DNA of 64,000 bases from Inediibacterium massiliense (lineage in GTDB: Bacteria > Bacillota > Clostridia > Peptostreptococcales > Thermotaleaceae). Of the stretch, positions 37,850 through 45,838 are shown piece after piece (position 1 is the stretch's first letter; every line of letters starts with the position of its first letter). The translations under genes and the position numbers were made by a program. The stretch is taken from assembly GCF_001282725.1 (NCBI RefSeq), contig NZ_LN876587.1, positions 346,074 through 410,073 on the forward strand. Direction: 5' to 3'. Below the pieces are notes generated by a model. The model had not been told where the DNA came from. It searched no databases and was given only the letters and a program-made list of their open reading frames with translations.

Positions 37850-38353
37850 TTACAGGCATTGTCCTTGACCTAAACCTAGTACAGTGCATATATTATAATC
37901 TTTTAAGTCAAAATAATCTTCAATAAACTTGTTTGACTCTTCGATCATTTTATCTGCACTTTTAATCTTCTTTTCGACTGCTGTCTCGTTATATGTTTTA
38001 ATCCATTTCCTTTGGAGTTCATACATGTTAGCAGGTCTGATACCTTCTATAATGCTTTCTCCATTTTCAATATACATATCTGTTATAAATTCTCTCCAGT
38101 TGTCATCATAATCATTTTTTAGTTGATCTAAAGATTTTCCAGATGTTTCTATATACTTGAAAACAGCTTTTTTATTTTCTGGAGTTAATAAATTATCTAT
38201 ATTAACCATTAACTCTGAAAATGTTAAATGCTTATTTGCATCTAAAAATACTTTTGGGTCAAACCCTGATGTATCATCTAATGCAAAACTAGGAATAATA
38301 CTCAATAAAATTAAATTTATTACTAATACTAAACCTAAAATTCTTTTTAACAT
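37850..38353 (-). pseudogene. Truncated copy of the secreted protein encoded at 43218-44372
   Basis: 167 residues nearly identical to the first 164 of the full copy, then CL and stop. An internal deletion of about 610 bases joins GLGQGQ to sequence just before the original 3' end (TTACAG...TTGTCCTTG). The signal peptide (ending PSFALDD) and ribosome site are kept, so a short secreted product could still be made. It follows SLH gene A by 35 bases. Confidence 0.75.
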
Positions 38354-38388
38354 ATGAATCCTCCTTTTAAGATGAGATATTCTATAAC

Positions 38389-39489
38389 TTAATTTCTAGA
38401 TAGCATTATATGAACTCCATCAGTAACAGTAACTTTGACATTTAAACCATTAGGTTGATGAACTGAATAATGGTAACCACCTACAAATCTGCCCTTATTG
38501 TGATTTCCTGTAATATCAACCTCTAAATCACCTTTAATCTTTTGTAAATGTTTTTCCTCAACACCATTTTCTCTCATTATTGCTGTAAATTTATCAAGCA
38601 TACCTAAATTATAATTAGGTTTGTTAGTAGCGTTGAAGTGACCTAATAAAAGATTTATTTCAGCACAGTCTTTTCTATTAATTACTCTTACTGACATATC
38701 TTTTTTATAATCACTTGGTACTTGATAACCATCTACTGTAATAAACCTGTCAATTCTTGCGACTTCTTCTCTTGTTTGATCGAAAATTGATACTGGTTTT
38801 TCTGGTACAGGAGGTATTTCTTGTTCTGGAGGTTTTACCTCTGGTGTAGTTTCAGTTTTTGGGAAATATCCTTTTACGATTGCTAAACGGTCAATTAATG
38901 TCATAGCTTGTTCACGTGTAGTAGTTCCTTGTGGGTTGATTCTATTTCCTTCAACACCATTCATAATATAATCTTTAGTAATATAGTTGATACCGAATTT
39001 TGCCCAATCATTTACTAAGTGCATATCACTGAAATTAGCAGGAGGAGCTGTTTTAGTACCTTTTTCTCCTAAACCTTCAAGTTCTTGTGTTAACATTACT
39101 GCGATTTGTTCACGAGTGATATTTGCTTTTGGGTCGAATGTAGTAGGGCTAGTACCACTAAGAATTTTTGCGTTGAAAGCCTTTCCTACATATGGATTAT
39201 CTGTATCGGTGAATGGTTCTTTTGAATCCATGTCTTTTACGTCGATTCCTTTTGCTTTAGCGAATAATAGTACTGCTAGTTCTGCAAATTCTTCTCTTGT
39301 AATATTGTTTTGGAACTTAGCAGGGTCGATTAAACTTTCTGATAAATCAAGATTTTTCTTTAAGTCATCAATATAAGGCTTCGCCCAATCACTTATCAGT
39401 GCATTCACTTGTATGGGATGAAGTAAGGTGATTCCTACCAAACAAGTTGTGAGTAAAGTACATAAAGATTTTTTGATTATTTTTTTCAT
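38389..39489 (-). CDS. Secreted SLH-domain protein A
   Basis: 366 residues. Signal peptide at 1-30 (LLTTCLVGITLLHPIQVNA). Three SLH repeats cover about 33-210 (ITREEFAELAVLLFAK, ITREQIAVMLTQELEG, TTREQAMTLIDRLAIV) and would anchor the protein to pyruvylated wall polymer. A Pro/Glu linker (about 215-235) leads to a 110-residue unknown domain (DCAEINLLLGHFNAT to TDGVHIMLSRN) shared only with copy C. The promoter is perfectly spaced (see 39520). Function of the cargo is unknown. Confidence 0.88.
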   Translation of the reverse strand: MKKIIKKSLCTLLTTCLVGITLLHPIQVNALISDWAKPYIDDLKKNLDLSESLIDPAKFQNNITREEFAELAVLLFAKAKGIDVKDMDSKEPFTDTDNPYVGKAFNAKILSGTSPTTFDPKANITREQIAVMLTQELEGLGEKGTKTAPPANFSDMHLVNDWAKFGINYITKDYIMNGVEGNRINPQGTTTREQAMTLIDRLAIVKGYFPKTETTPEVKPPEQEIPPVPEKPVSIFDQTREEVARIDRFITVDGYQVPSDYKKDMSVRVINRKDCAEINLLLGHFNATNKPNYNLGMLDKFTAIMRENGVEEKHLQKIKGDLEVDITGNHNKGRFVGGYHYSVHQPNGLNVKVTVTDGVHIMLSRN

Positions 39490-39519
39490 TTATATCCCTC
39501 TTTTCTTGGTTATAAAATT

Positions 39520-39548
39520 AGTATATTGTAAAATTATGTATAAATCAA
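39520..39548 (-). promoter_or_regulatory. Sigma-A promoter of SLH gene A
   Basis: On the minus strand TTGATT, 17-base spacer, TATACT. The same promoter precedes SLH genes B and C. Confidence 0.8.
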
Positions 39549-39689
39549 TAAAGTTCCATAAAACGTTGACGTGAGTGAATATATCAATTTATTAAAAAGC
39601 AAGAGAGAAAGTATTGGAATAAAATTATTCTTTCTGATAAAATAATAGTAAGAATAGAATGAATAATAATTCAATAGGAAGTGATATGA

Positions 39690-40583
39690 ATGCATAAGAA
39701 AAAAGTGGTGGATGATAATTTCATCATGTCACCTAAAATAGATTTCGCATTTAAGCTTTTATTTGGAGATCCTAAAAACATGGACTTGTTAAAAGCGTTA
39801 TTAATTGCAATATTAAAAGTACCATCTAATGAATTTGAAGATTTAAAGATTATTAATAATGAATTACCACGTGAATTTGCAGAAGATAAAAAAGGAATAC
39901 TAGATGTAAGAGGAAAGACAAAAAATGGGAAAGAAATTGATATAGAGATTCAAGTGTTAGCAACGAAATACATGGCAGAAAGAACGGCATATTATTGGTC
40001 AAAGATGTACACGAATCAAATAAAATCAGGAGATACTTATGATAAACTTAAAAAATGTATAACCATTAATATAATAGATTTTGAATGTATTCCATTAGAT
40101 AAAATACATACAAGTTATCACATAATAGAAGATGAAACAGGATATAGATTGACAGATGTACTTGAGATTCATTATTTAGAACTACCAAAACTTGAAAATA
40201 GGAATATCATAAAAGATGAAAATGAAGCAATAACTCAATGGATGGAATTTATAGATACGCAATCTAGGGAGGTGATGGAAATGCTTTCTCGCAAAAATAA
40301 AGATATAAAAAAAGCATATGATATACTTCAAGTAATTAGTAAAGATGAAAAAGCAAGAATGGCATATGAAGCAAGAGAAGCAGAAATTCATGACCAAATG
40401 ACAAGGATCAAAGTAGCTAGAGAAGAAGGAATAGAAAAAGGGAGACAAGAAGGCAGACAAGAAGGTAAAGTTGAGTTAGTAAAAAATTTATTATTAGTTG
40501 GAGTAGATATAGAAAAAATTATAAAAGCTTCGGGATTTACTAAGGAAGATATAGAGAATATAAAAAGGAAGTACACTAATTAG
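39690..40583 (+). CDS. Rpn-type PD-(D/E)XK nuclease, copy 1 (long form)
   Basis: 297 residues. Residues 1-190 are the PDDEXK_2 / recombination-promoting nuclease core: KIDFAFKLLFGDPKN, then D72 in ILDVRGK and E86-x-Q88 in IDIEIQV form the metal site, with AERTAYYWSKMY after. Residues 197-297 form a charged helical tail with two GRQE repeats and an ELVKNLLLVGVDIEKIIKASGF segment. Rpn proteins are DNA endonucleases; E. coli members are toxic anti-phage effectors held in check by a separately translated C-terminal product. AGGAAGTGAT precedes the start. It is divergent from SLH gene A. Confidence 0.87.
   Translation: MHKKKVVDDNFIMSPKIDFAFKLLFGDPKNMDLLKALLIAILKVPSNEFEDLKIINNELPREFAEDKKGILDVRGKTKNGKEIDIEIQVLATKYMAERTAYYWSKMYTNQIKSGDTYDKLKKCITINIIDFECIPLDKIHTSYHIIEDETGYRLTDVLEIHYLELPKLENRNIIKDENEAITQWMEFIDTQSREVMEMLSRKNKDIKKAYDILQVISKDEKARMAYEAREAEIHDQMTRIKVAREEGIEKGRQEGRQEGKVELVKNLLLVGVDIEKIIKASGFTKEDIENIKRKYTN
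40281..40583 (+). CDS. Candidate separately translated C-terminal product of rpn copy 1 (RpnS-like antitoxin)
   Basis: GGAGGTGAT (40268-40276), a nine-base match to the 16S anti-Shine-Dalgarno, lies inside the gene 4 bases before in-frame ATG 40281. Translation there would give 100 residues (MLSRKNKDIKKAYDIL to the rpn stop), the whole tail without the nuclease core. This is the layout reported for E. coli RpnS, which blocks its own long form. The site is better than the one in front of the long form. Inferred; no expression data. Confidence 0.6.
   Translation: MLSRKNKDIKKAYDILQVISKDEKARMAYEAREAEIHDQMTRIKVAREEGIEKGRQEGRQEGKVELVKNLLLVGVDIEKIIKASGFTKEDIENIKRKYTN
40443..40466 (+). repeat. In-frame 12-base tandem repeat in rpn1 (two units)
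   Basis: AGACAAGAAGGC and AGACAAGAAGGT encode RQEG twice. rpn2 has one unit (42988-42999) and the rpn remnant has none. Confidence 0.85.
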
Positions 40584-40828
40584 AATTTATCCTTTGGGAT
40601 GAATTCTTTTTTGATATTTATTAAAATGCATTGATATAGAAATGAAATAATCTATAGATAAAAGAATTTGATGAAAATGGATATATATTCCATAAATTGA
40701 ATGAAAGTGTATTGAATATGGAACCAGATACTTTAGAGAAAGTAAAAAGGAATGACAGCGATTGAATTTAGATATCATTCCTCATAGTCTTTTATTTGTT
40801 TAGGATCGGGTTATAACTTCCTTGTTTT

Positions 40829-42034
40829 TTAATTTACATATACTTTTGTACCATCCTTGATATGATCATATATCCACTTTGCATCATCTACACTAAGTCT
40901 GATACACCCACGAGAAAGAGATTCACCAAGTCTTGAATCGATAATATTTTCCCCATTAGAATCAAATAAAATAGAATGAAAATAATAATTTTGAAAAAAT
41001 CTTACTTTATATTTGGCTTTTACTTTTCCATTATAAGAAGTTATCCATGGAGATCTGCCACAAATTTCAAAATTACCTCTTACAGTTGGTGTGGATGCTT
41101 TTCCGTCTGTACAGGGCATTATTTTAGAAAGATTCCAATTTTTATTTTTTCTTTCAAAAATATAAGTCTTATATTTATTGGTATCTACCCATACAAAATA
41201 ATTTGTTTTACTACTAAAATTTGTTTCATTGATCATTGCTTCTAATTTTTCTTTTTCTGAGAGAACATTTGGAGCTTCATAATTCATAAACCTATCAATT
41301 CTTGCGACTTCTTCTCTTGTTTGATCGAAAATTGATACTGGTATTTCTGGTACAGGAGGTTTTTCTTGTTCTGGAGGTTTTACCTCTGGAGTAGTTTCAG
41401 TTTTTGGGAAATACCCTTTTACGATTGCCAAACGGTCAATTAGTGTCATAGCTTGTTCACGTGTAGTAGTTCCTTGTGGGTTGATTCTATTTCCTTCAAC
41501 ACCATTCATAATATAATCTTTTGTAATATAATTGATACCAAATTTTGCCCAATCGCTTACTGCATACATATCACTGAAATTAGCAGGAGGGGCTGTTTTA
41601 GTACCTTTTTCTCCTAAACCTTCAAGTTCTTGTGTTAACATTACTGCGATTTGTTCACGTGTGATATTTGCTTTTGGGTCGAATGTAGTAGGGCTAGTAC
41701 CACTAAGAATTTTAGCGTTGAAAGCCTTTCCTACATATGGATTATCAGTATCTATAAAAGGTTCTTTTGAATCCATGTCTTTTACGTCGATTCCTTTTGC
41801 TTTAGCGAATAATAGTACTGCTAATTCTGCAAATTCTTCTCTTGTGATATTATCTTGGAATTTAGCAGGGTCGATTAAACTTTCTGATAAATCAAGATTT
41901 TTCTTCAAGTCATCAATATAAGGCTTCGCCCAATCACTTATCAGTGCATTCACTTGTATGGGATGAAGTAAGGTGATTCCTACCAAACAAGTTGTGAGTA
42001 AAGTACATAAAGATTTTTTGATTATTTTTTTCAT
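40829..42034 (-). CDS. Secreted SLH-domain L,D-transpeptidase B
   Basis: 401 residues. Signal peptide, three SLH repeats and linker are nearly the same as in SLH proteins A and C. The C-terminal domain is instead a YkuD-type L,D-transpeptidase (about 270-401): H353 in FHSILFD and catalytic C377 in LSRGCIRLS. It would cross-link or modify peptidoglycan stem peptides at the cell surface. The NYEAPNVLSEKEKLEAM segment joins the new domain. No secreted partner gene follows, unlike copies A and C. Confidence 0.9.
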   Translation of the reverse strand: MKKIIKKSLCTLLTTCLVGITLLHPIQVNALISDWAKPYIDDLKKNLDLSESLIDPAKFQDNITREEFAELAVLLFAKAKGIDVKDMDSKEPFIDTDNPYVGKAFNAKILSGTSPTTFDPKANITREQIAVMLTQELEGLGEKGTKTAPPANFSDMYAVSDWAKFGINYITKDYIMNGVEGNRINPQGTTTREQAMTLIDRLAIVKGYFPKTETTPEVKPPEQEKPPVPEIPVSIFDQTREEVARIDRFMNYEAPNVLSEKEKLEAMINETNFSSKTNYFVWVDTNKYKTYIFERKNKNWNLSKIMPCTDGKASTPTVRGNFEICGRSPWITSYNGKVKAKYKVRFFQNYYFHSILFDSNGENIIDSRLGESLSRGCIRLSVDDAKWIYDHIKDGTKVYVN

Positions 42035-42065
42035 TTATATCCCTCTTTTCCTGGTTATAAAATTA

Positions 42066-42094
42066 GTATATTGTAAAATTATGTATAAATCAAT
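42066..42094 (-). promoter_or_regulatory. Sigma-A promoter of SLH-transpeptidase gene B
   Basis: TTGATT, 17 bases, TATACT on the minus strand, identical to the other two copies. Confidence 0.8.
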
Positions 42095-42234
42095 AAAGTT
42101 CCATAAAACGTTGACGTGAGTGAATATATCAATTTATTAAAAAGCAAGAGAGAAAGTATTGGAATAAAATTATTCTTTCTGATAAAATAATAGTAAGAAT
42201 AGAATGAATAATAATTCAATAGGAAGTGATATGA

Positions 42235-43116
42235 ATGCATAAGAAAAAAGTGGTGGATGATAATTTCATCATGTCACCTAAAATAGATTTCGCATTTAAG
42301 CTTTTATTTGGAGATCCTAAAAACATGGACTTGTTAAAAGCGTTATTAATTGCAATATTAAAAGTACCATCTAATGAATTTGAAGATTTAAAGATTATTA
42401 ATAATGAATTACCACGTGAATTTGCAGAAGATAAAAAAGGAATACTAGATGTAAGAGGAAAGACAAAAAATGGGAAAGAAATTGATATAGAGATTCAAGT
42501 GTTAGCAACGAAATACATGGCAGAAAGAACGGCATATTATTGGTCAAAGATGTACACGAATCAAATAAAATCAGGAGATACTTATGATAAACTTAAAAAA
42601 TGTATAACCATTAATATAATAGATTTTGAATGTATTCCATTAGATAAAATACATACAAGTTATCACATAATAGAAGATGAAACAGGATATAGATTGACAG
42701 ATGTACTTGAGATTCATTATTTAGAACTACCAAAACTTGAAAATAGGAATATCATAAAAGATGAAAATGAAGCAATAACTCAATGGATGGAATTTATAGA
42801 TACGCAATCTAGGGAGGTGATGGAAATGCTTTCTCGTAAAAATAAAGATATAAAAAAAGCATATGATATACTTCAAGTAATTAGTAAAGATGAAAAAGCA
42901 AGAATGGCATATGAAGCAAGAGAAGCAGAAATTCATGACCAAATGACAAGGATCAAAGTAGCTAGAGAAGAAGGAATAGAAAAAGGGAGACAAGAAGGTA
43001 AAGTTGAGTTAGTAAAAAATTTATTATTAGTTGGAGTAGATATAGAAAAAATTATAAAAGCTTCAGGATTTACCAAGGAAGATATAGAGAATATAAAAAG
43101 GAAGTACACTAATTAG
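42235..43116 (+). CDS. Rpn-type PD-(D/E)XK nuclease, copy 2 (long form)
   Basis: 293 residues, the same protein as copy 1 apart from one GRQE unit fewer. Nucleotide differences are few and mostly silent (for example CGC to CGT in MLSRK), pointing to recent duplication or gene conversion. Nuclease residues D72 and E86xQ88 are intact. The upstream 200 bases match those of copy 1 and include the same 3-codon ATG-AAT-GCA-TAA overlapping the start. Confidence 0.87.
   Translation: MHKKKVVDDNFIMSPKIDFAFKLLFGDPKNMDLLKALLIAILKVPSNEFEDLKIINNELPREFAEDKKGILDVRGKTKNGKEIDIEIQVLATKYMAERTAYYWSKMYTNQIKSGDTYDKLKKCITINIIDFECIPLDKIHTSYHIIEDETGYRLTDVLEIHYLELPKLENRNIIKDENEAITQWMEFIDTQSREVMEMLSRKNKDIKKAYDILQVISKDEKARMAYEAREAEIHDQMTRIKVAREEGIEKGRQEGKVELVKNLLLVGVDIEKIIKASGFTKEDIENIKRKYTN
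42826..43116 (+). CDS. Candidate separately translated C-terminal product of rpn copy 2 (RpnS-like antitoxin)
   Basis: The same internal ribosome site GGAGGTGAT (42813-42821) and in-frame ATG 42826 as in copy 1, giving 96 residues. The site is kept in both intact genes, but since the copies are almost identical this is not independent evidence of selection. Confidence 0.58.
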   Translation: MLSRKNKDIKKAYDILQVISKDEKARMAYEAREAEIHDQMTRIKVAREEGIEKGRQEGKVELVKNLLLVGVDIEKIIKASGFTKEDIENIKRKYTN

Positions 43117-43217
43117 AATTTATCCTTTGGGATGAATTCTTTTTTGATATTTATTAAAATGCATTGATGTAGAAATGAAATAATCTATAGATAAAAGAAT
43201 TTGATCAGTATGGATAT

Positions 43218-44372
43218 TTATACCATAAAGTAGGTAGTGGTGCATAAGGATTTAGACCCTGCTACTTGTGTTACAGTCATACCCATTCCGAATGAATATA
43301 GTGAAGGTGGAACGAAAATATGTACATAAGGTAAGAAGTCTTGATAATCTGTTCCTTGCTCACCAAATTTTTGTGATAACCTATTATGTTTACCTTGTCC
43401 CCAATAATCTTTCATTCCTTTAATAACTGCTGCGTTTAATATATCTCTTGCGAAGTCATCTTTGCCATTAGTGTCTAAGTATTTTACCCATTTATCTATT
43501 CGAGATTCTCTCCATAAATTACGATCTACATTTTTACTGCTACCAAACATTTCATCATAATCTTCTAACCAAAATCTTTCTACAAATAAACGTTTTGATT
43601 TATCATCAAACTTATGGTTACTATTTTCATCATTACGGAAGTTAGGATTTGTTATTGGAATTAAAGTTTCATTTACTCCTAAGTATCTAAACCTTCCAGT
43701 TTTTGAATCAAATTCCCATGGTTCTCCATATATGAACATCGGATAAGTTTGTTGTGCGATCTCTCCGTTTAGAATGTCATACCTATTTAGTGCATCCATA
43801 AAAAGTTGAGTGTTTAAACTTGTAGTAACAAAATTTCCTTTACTATCATAAGTTTCTATTACTTTTCTTATATATTTTTGTCCTTGTCCTAAACCTAGTA
43901 CAGTGCATACATTATAATCTTTTAAATTAAAATAATCTTCAATAAAATCATTTGTTTCTTCGATCATTTTATCTGCACTTTTACTCTTTTTTTCTACTGC
44001 TGTTTCATTATATGTTTTAATCCATTTTCTTTGGAGTTCATACATATTAGCAGGTCTGATACCTTCTATAATACTCTCTCCATTTTCAATATATATATCT
44101 GTTATAAATTCTCTCCAATTGTCATCATAATCATCTTTTAATTGATCTAAAGATTTTCCAGATGTTTCTATATACTTGAAAACAGCTTTTTTATTTTCTG
44201 GAGTTAATAAATTATCTATATTAACCATTAATTCTGAAAATGTTAAATGCTTATTTGCATCTAAAAATACTTTTGGGTCAAATCCTGATGTATCATCTAA
44301 TGCAAAACTAGGAATAATACTCAATAAAATTAAATTTATTACTAATACTAAACCTAAAATTCTTTTTAACAT
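43218..44372 (-). CDS. Secreted protein of unknown function, downstream of SLH gene C
   Basis: 384 residues with a signal peptide (MLKRILGLVLVINLILLSII, cleavage near SFALDD). No known domain was recognised. The middle has charged helical segments (KDYWGQGKHNRLSQKFGE) and aromatic-rich strands (YGEPWEFDSKTGRFRYLG, ITNPNFRNDENSNHKFDD). Near the end are YVHIFVPPSLYSFGMGM and a Cys-containing tail. It lies 35 bases behind SLH gene C with an AAAAGGAGG site, so the two are probably co-expressed and may interact outside the cell. A truncated copy accompanies SLH gene A. Confidence 0.75.
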   Translation of the reverse strand: MLKRILGLVLVINLILLSIIPSFALDDTSGFDPKVFLDANKHLTFSELMVNIDNLLTPENKKAVFKYIETSGKSLDQLKDDYDDNWREFITDIYIENGESIIEGIRPANMYELQRKWIKTYNETAVEKKSKSADKMIEETNDFIEDYFNLKDYNVCTVLGLGQGQKYIRKVIETYDSKGNFVTTSLNTQLFMDALNRYDILNGEIAQQTYPMFIYGEPWEFDSKTGRFRYLGVNETLIPITNPNFRNDENSNHKFDDKSKRLFVERFWLEDYDEMFGSSKNVDRNLWRESRIDKWVKYLDTNGKDDFARDILNAAVIKGMKDYWGQGKHNRLSQKFGEQGTDYQDFLPYVHIFVPPSLYSFGMGMTVTQVAGSKSLCTTTYFMV

Positions 44373-44407
44373 ATGAATCCTCCTTTTAAGATGAGATATT
44401 CTATAAC

Positions 44408-45505
44408 TTAGTTTCTAGATAGCATTATATGAACTCCATCAGTAACAGTAACTTTTACATTTAAACCATTAGGTTGATGAACTGAGTAATGATAACCACC
44501 TATAAATTCTTTATACATTGATGCATTTATAGATTTTTCTAAATCACCTTTAACCTTTTGTATATGTTGTTCTTCAACGCCATTTTCTCTCATTATTGCT
44601 GTAAATTTATCAAGCATACCTAAATTATAGTTAGGTTTGTCAGTAGCGTTGAAGTGACCTAGTAAAAGATTTATTTCAGCACAGTCTTTTCTATTAATTA
44701 CTCTTACTGACATATCTTTTTTATAATCACTTGGTACTTGATAACCGTCCACTGTAATAAACCTATCAATTCTTGCAACTTCTTCTCTTGTTTGATCGAA
44801 AATTGATACTGGGTTTTCTGGAACTGGTGGTATTTCTTGTTCTGGTGGTTTTACCTCTGGTGTAGTTTCAGTTTTTGGGAAATATCCTTTTACAATTGCC
44901 AAACGGTCAAGTAATGTCATAGCTTGTTCACGTGTAGTAGTTCCTTGCGGGTTGATTCTATTTCCTTCAACACCATTCATAATATAATCTTTTGTAATAT
45001 AGTTGATACCGAATTTTGCCCAATCGCTTACTGCATACATATCGCTAAAATTAGCAGGAGGAGCTGTTTTAGTACCTTTTTCTCCTAAACCTTCAAGTTC
45101 TTGTGTTAACATTACTGCAATTTGTTCACGAGTGATATGGGCTTTTGGTCTGAACTCTGTATCACTAAACCCTTTAAGAATTTTTGCGTTGAAAGCCTTT
45201 CCTACATATGGATTATCAGTATCGGTGAATGGTTCTTTTGAATCCATGTCTTTTACGTCGATTCCTTTTGCTTTAGCAAATAATAGTACTGCTAATTCTG
45301 CAAATTCTTCTCTTGTAATATTGGTTTGGAACTTAGCAGGGTCGATTAAACTTTCTGATAAATCAAGATTTTTCTTTAAGTCATCGATATAAGGCTTAGC
45401 CCAATCGCTTTCTTGTGCATCAACTTGTATGGGATGAAGTAAGGTGATTCCTATCAAACAAGTTGTGAGTAAAGTACATAAAGATTTTTTGATTATTTTT
45501 TTCAT
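44408..45505 (-). CDS. Secreted SLH-domain protein C
   Basis: 365 residues. Signal peptide (IQVDAQESDW differs from A and B), three SLH repeats, linker, and the same unknown C-terminal domain as copy A with a few changes (KSINASMYKEFIGGYHYSVHQ region). SLH repeat 2 reads LKGFSDTEFRPKAH where A and B read LSGTSPTTFDPKAN, while repeat 3 (DMYAVSDWAKF) agrees with B rather than A. The patchwork indicates past recombination between copies. Confidence 0.87.
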   Translation of the reverse strand: MKKIIKKSLCTLLTTCLIGITLLHPIQVDAQESDWAKPYIDDLKKNLDLSESLIDPAKFQTNITREEFAELAVLLFAKAKGIDVKDMDSKEPFTDTDNPYVGKAFNAKILKGFSDTEFRPKAHITREQIAVMLTQELEGLGEKGTKTAPPANFSDMYAVSDWAKFGINYITKDYIMNGVEGNRINPQGTTTREQAMTLLDRLAIVKGYFPKTETTPEVKPPEQEIPPVPENPVSIFDQTREEVARIDRFITVDGYQVPSDYKKDMSVRVINRKDCAEINLLLGHFNATDKPNYNLGMLDKFTAIMRENGVEEQHIQKVKGDLEKSINASMYKEFIGGYHYSVHQPNGLNVKVTVTDGVHIMLSRN

Positions 45506-45535
45506 TTATATCCCTCTTTTCTTGGTTATAAAATT

Positions 45536-45564
45536 AGTATATTGTAAAATTATGTATAAATCAA
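45536..45564 (-). promoter_or_regulatory. Sigma-A promoter of SLH gene C
   Basis: TTGATT, 17 bases, TATACT on the minus strand. Confidence 0.8.
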
Positions 45565-45585
45565 TAAAGATCAATATATTAACCC

Positions 45586-45614
45586 TTGATAACTATTTTT
45601 TTATATGCTAGAAT
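45586..45614 (+). promoter_or_regulatory. Promoter of the hisS leader
   Basis: TTGATA (45586-45591), 17-base spacer, TAGAAT (45609-45614) preceded by TGC, an extended -10. Transcription should start near 45621. Confidence 0.82.
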
Positions 45615-45657
45615 CAAATCATATAATCATTATGTAAATAAAAAGGAGATTTTTATT

Positions 45658-45705
45658 ATGAATATCTATATCCAATACAATGCATTACATCATCATCACC
45701 GTTAG
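45658..45705 (+). CDS. Histidine leader peptide
   Basis: Fifteen codons, MNIYIQYNALHHHHR, with four consecutive His codons just before the end and AAAAGGAGAT eight bases before the ATG. This is a classical attenuation leader: scarce charged tRNA-His would stall the ribosome on the His run and change the fold of the RNA downstream. Confidence 0.88.
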   Translation: MNIYIQYNALHHHHR

Positions 45706-45838
45706 AGACTTGTTCCTATGGAGATCCATAGATACAGGTCTATTCATGTTTTGGTAGGCTAAGTATCTATGGTGGTGAATGTCTTTATTGGATTAAACGG
45801 ACTTGCCCATATAGGTTTTAGCCTATATGGGTTTTTTA
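45706..45838 (+). promoter_or_regulatory. Attenuator with competing stems upstream of hisS
   Basis: The terminator is CCCATATAGG (45806-45815) with CCTATATGGG (45822-45831) and TTTTTT. An upstream 1:2 stem pairs AGACTTGT (45706-45713) with ACAGGTCT (45734-45741) around CTATGG-AGAT-CCATAG. An alternative 2:3 stem pairs CCATAGATAC (45726-45735) with GTATCTATGG (45763-45772). TAGGCTAA (45755-45762) can pair with TTAGCCTA (45818-45825) and break the terminator. The exact switching path was not computed. Confidence 0.8.

Larger units (their letters stand above)
37480..45570. repeat. Degenerate tandem array of rpn and SLH gene units (three copies)
   Basis: Order on the plus map: rpn remnant, truncated secreted gene, SLH gene A, rpn1, SLH-transpeptidase gene B, rpn2, full secreted gene, SLH gene C. 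The rpn genes point right and all others left. The 200-base divergent spacers before rpn1 and rpn2 are the same except for scattered changes, as are about 100 bases after each rpn. Homology stops at AATCAATAAAG near 45570, next to the hisS promoter. Confidence 0.85.

Noticed and set aside
38987..39376. A 129-codon open frame antisense to the SLH genes, repeated in all three copies (also 41532-41921 and 45003-45392)
   Set aside because: It is present three times only because the SLH sequence beneath it is duplicated. It lacks a ribosome site and its protein has no features of its own.
37480..45570. Composite transposon with rpn as its transposase
   Set aside because: No terminal inverted repeats or target duplications bound the units. 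The pattern fits tandem duplication and recombination, and Rpn proteins are nucleases rather than true transposases.
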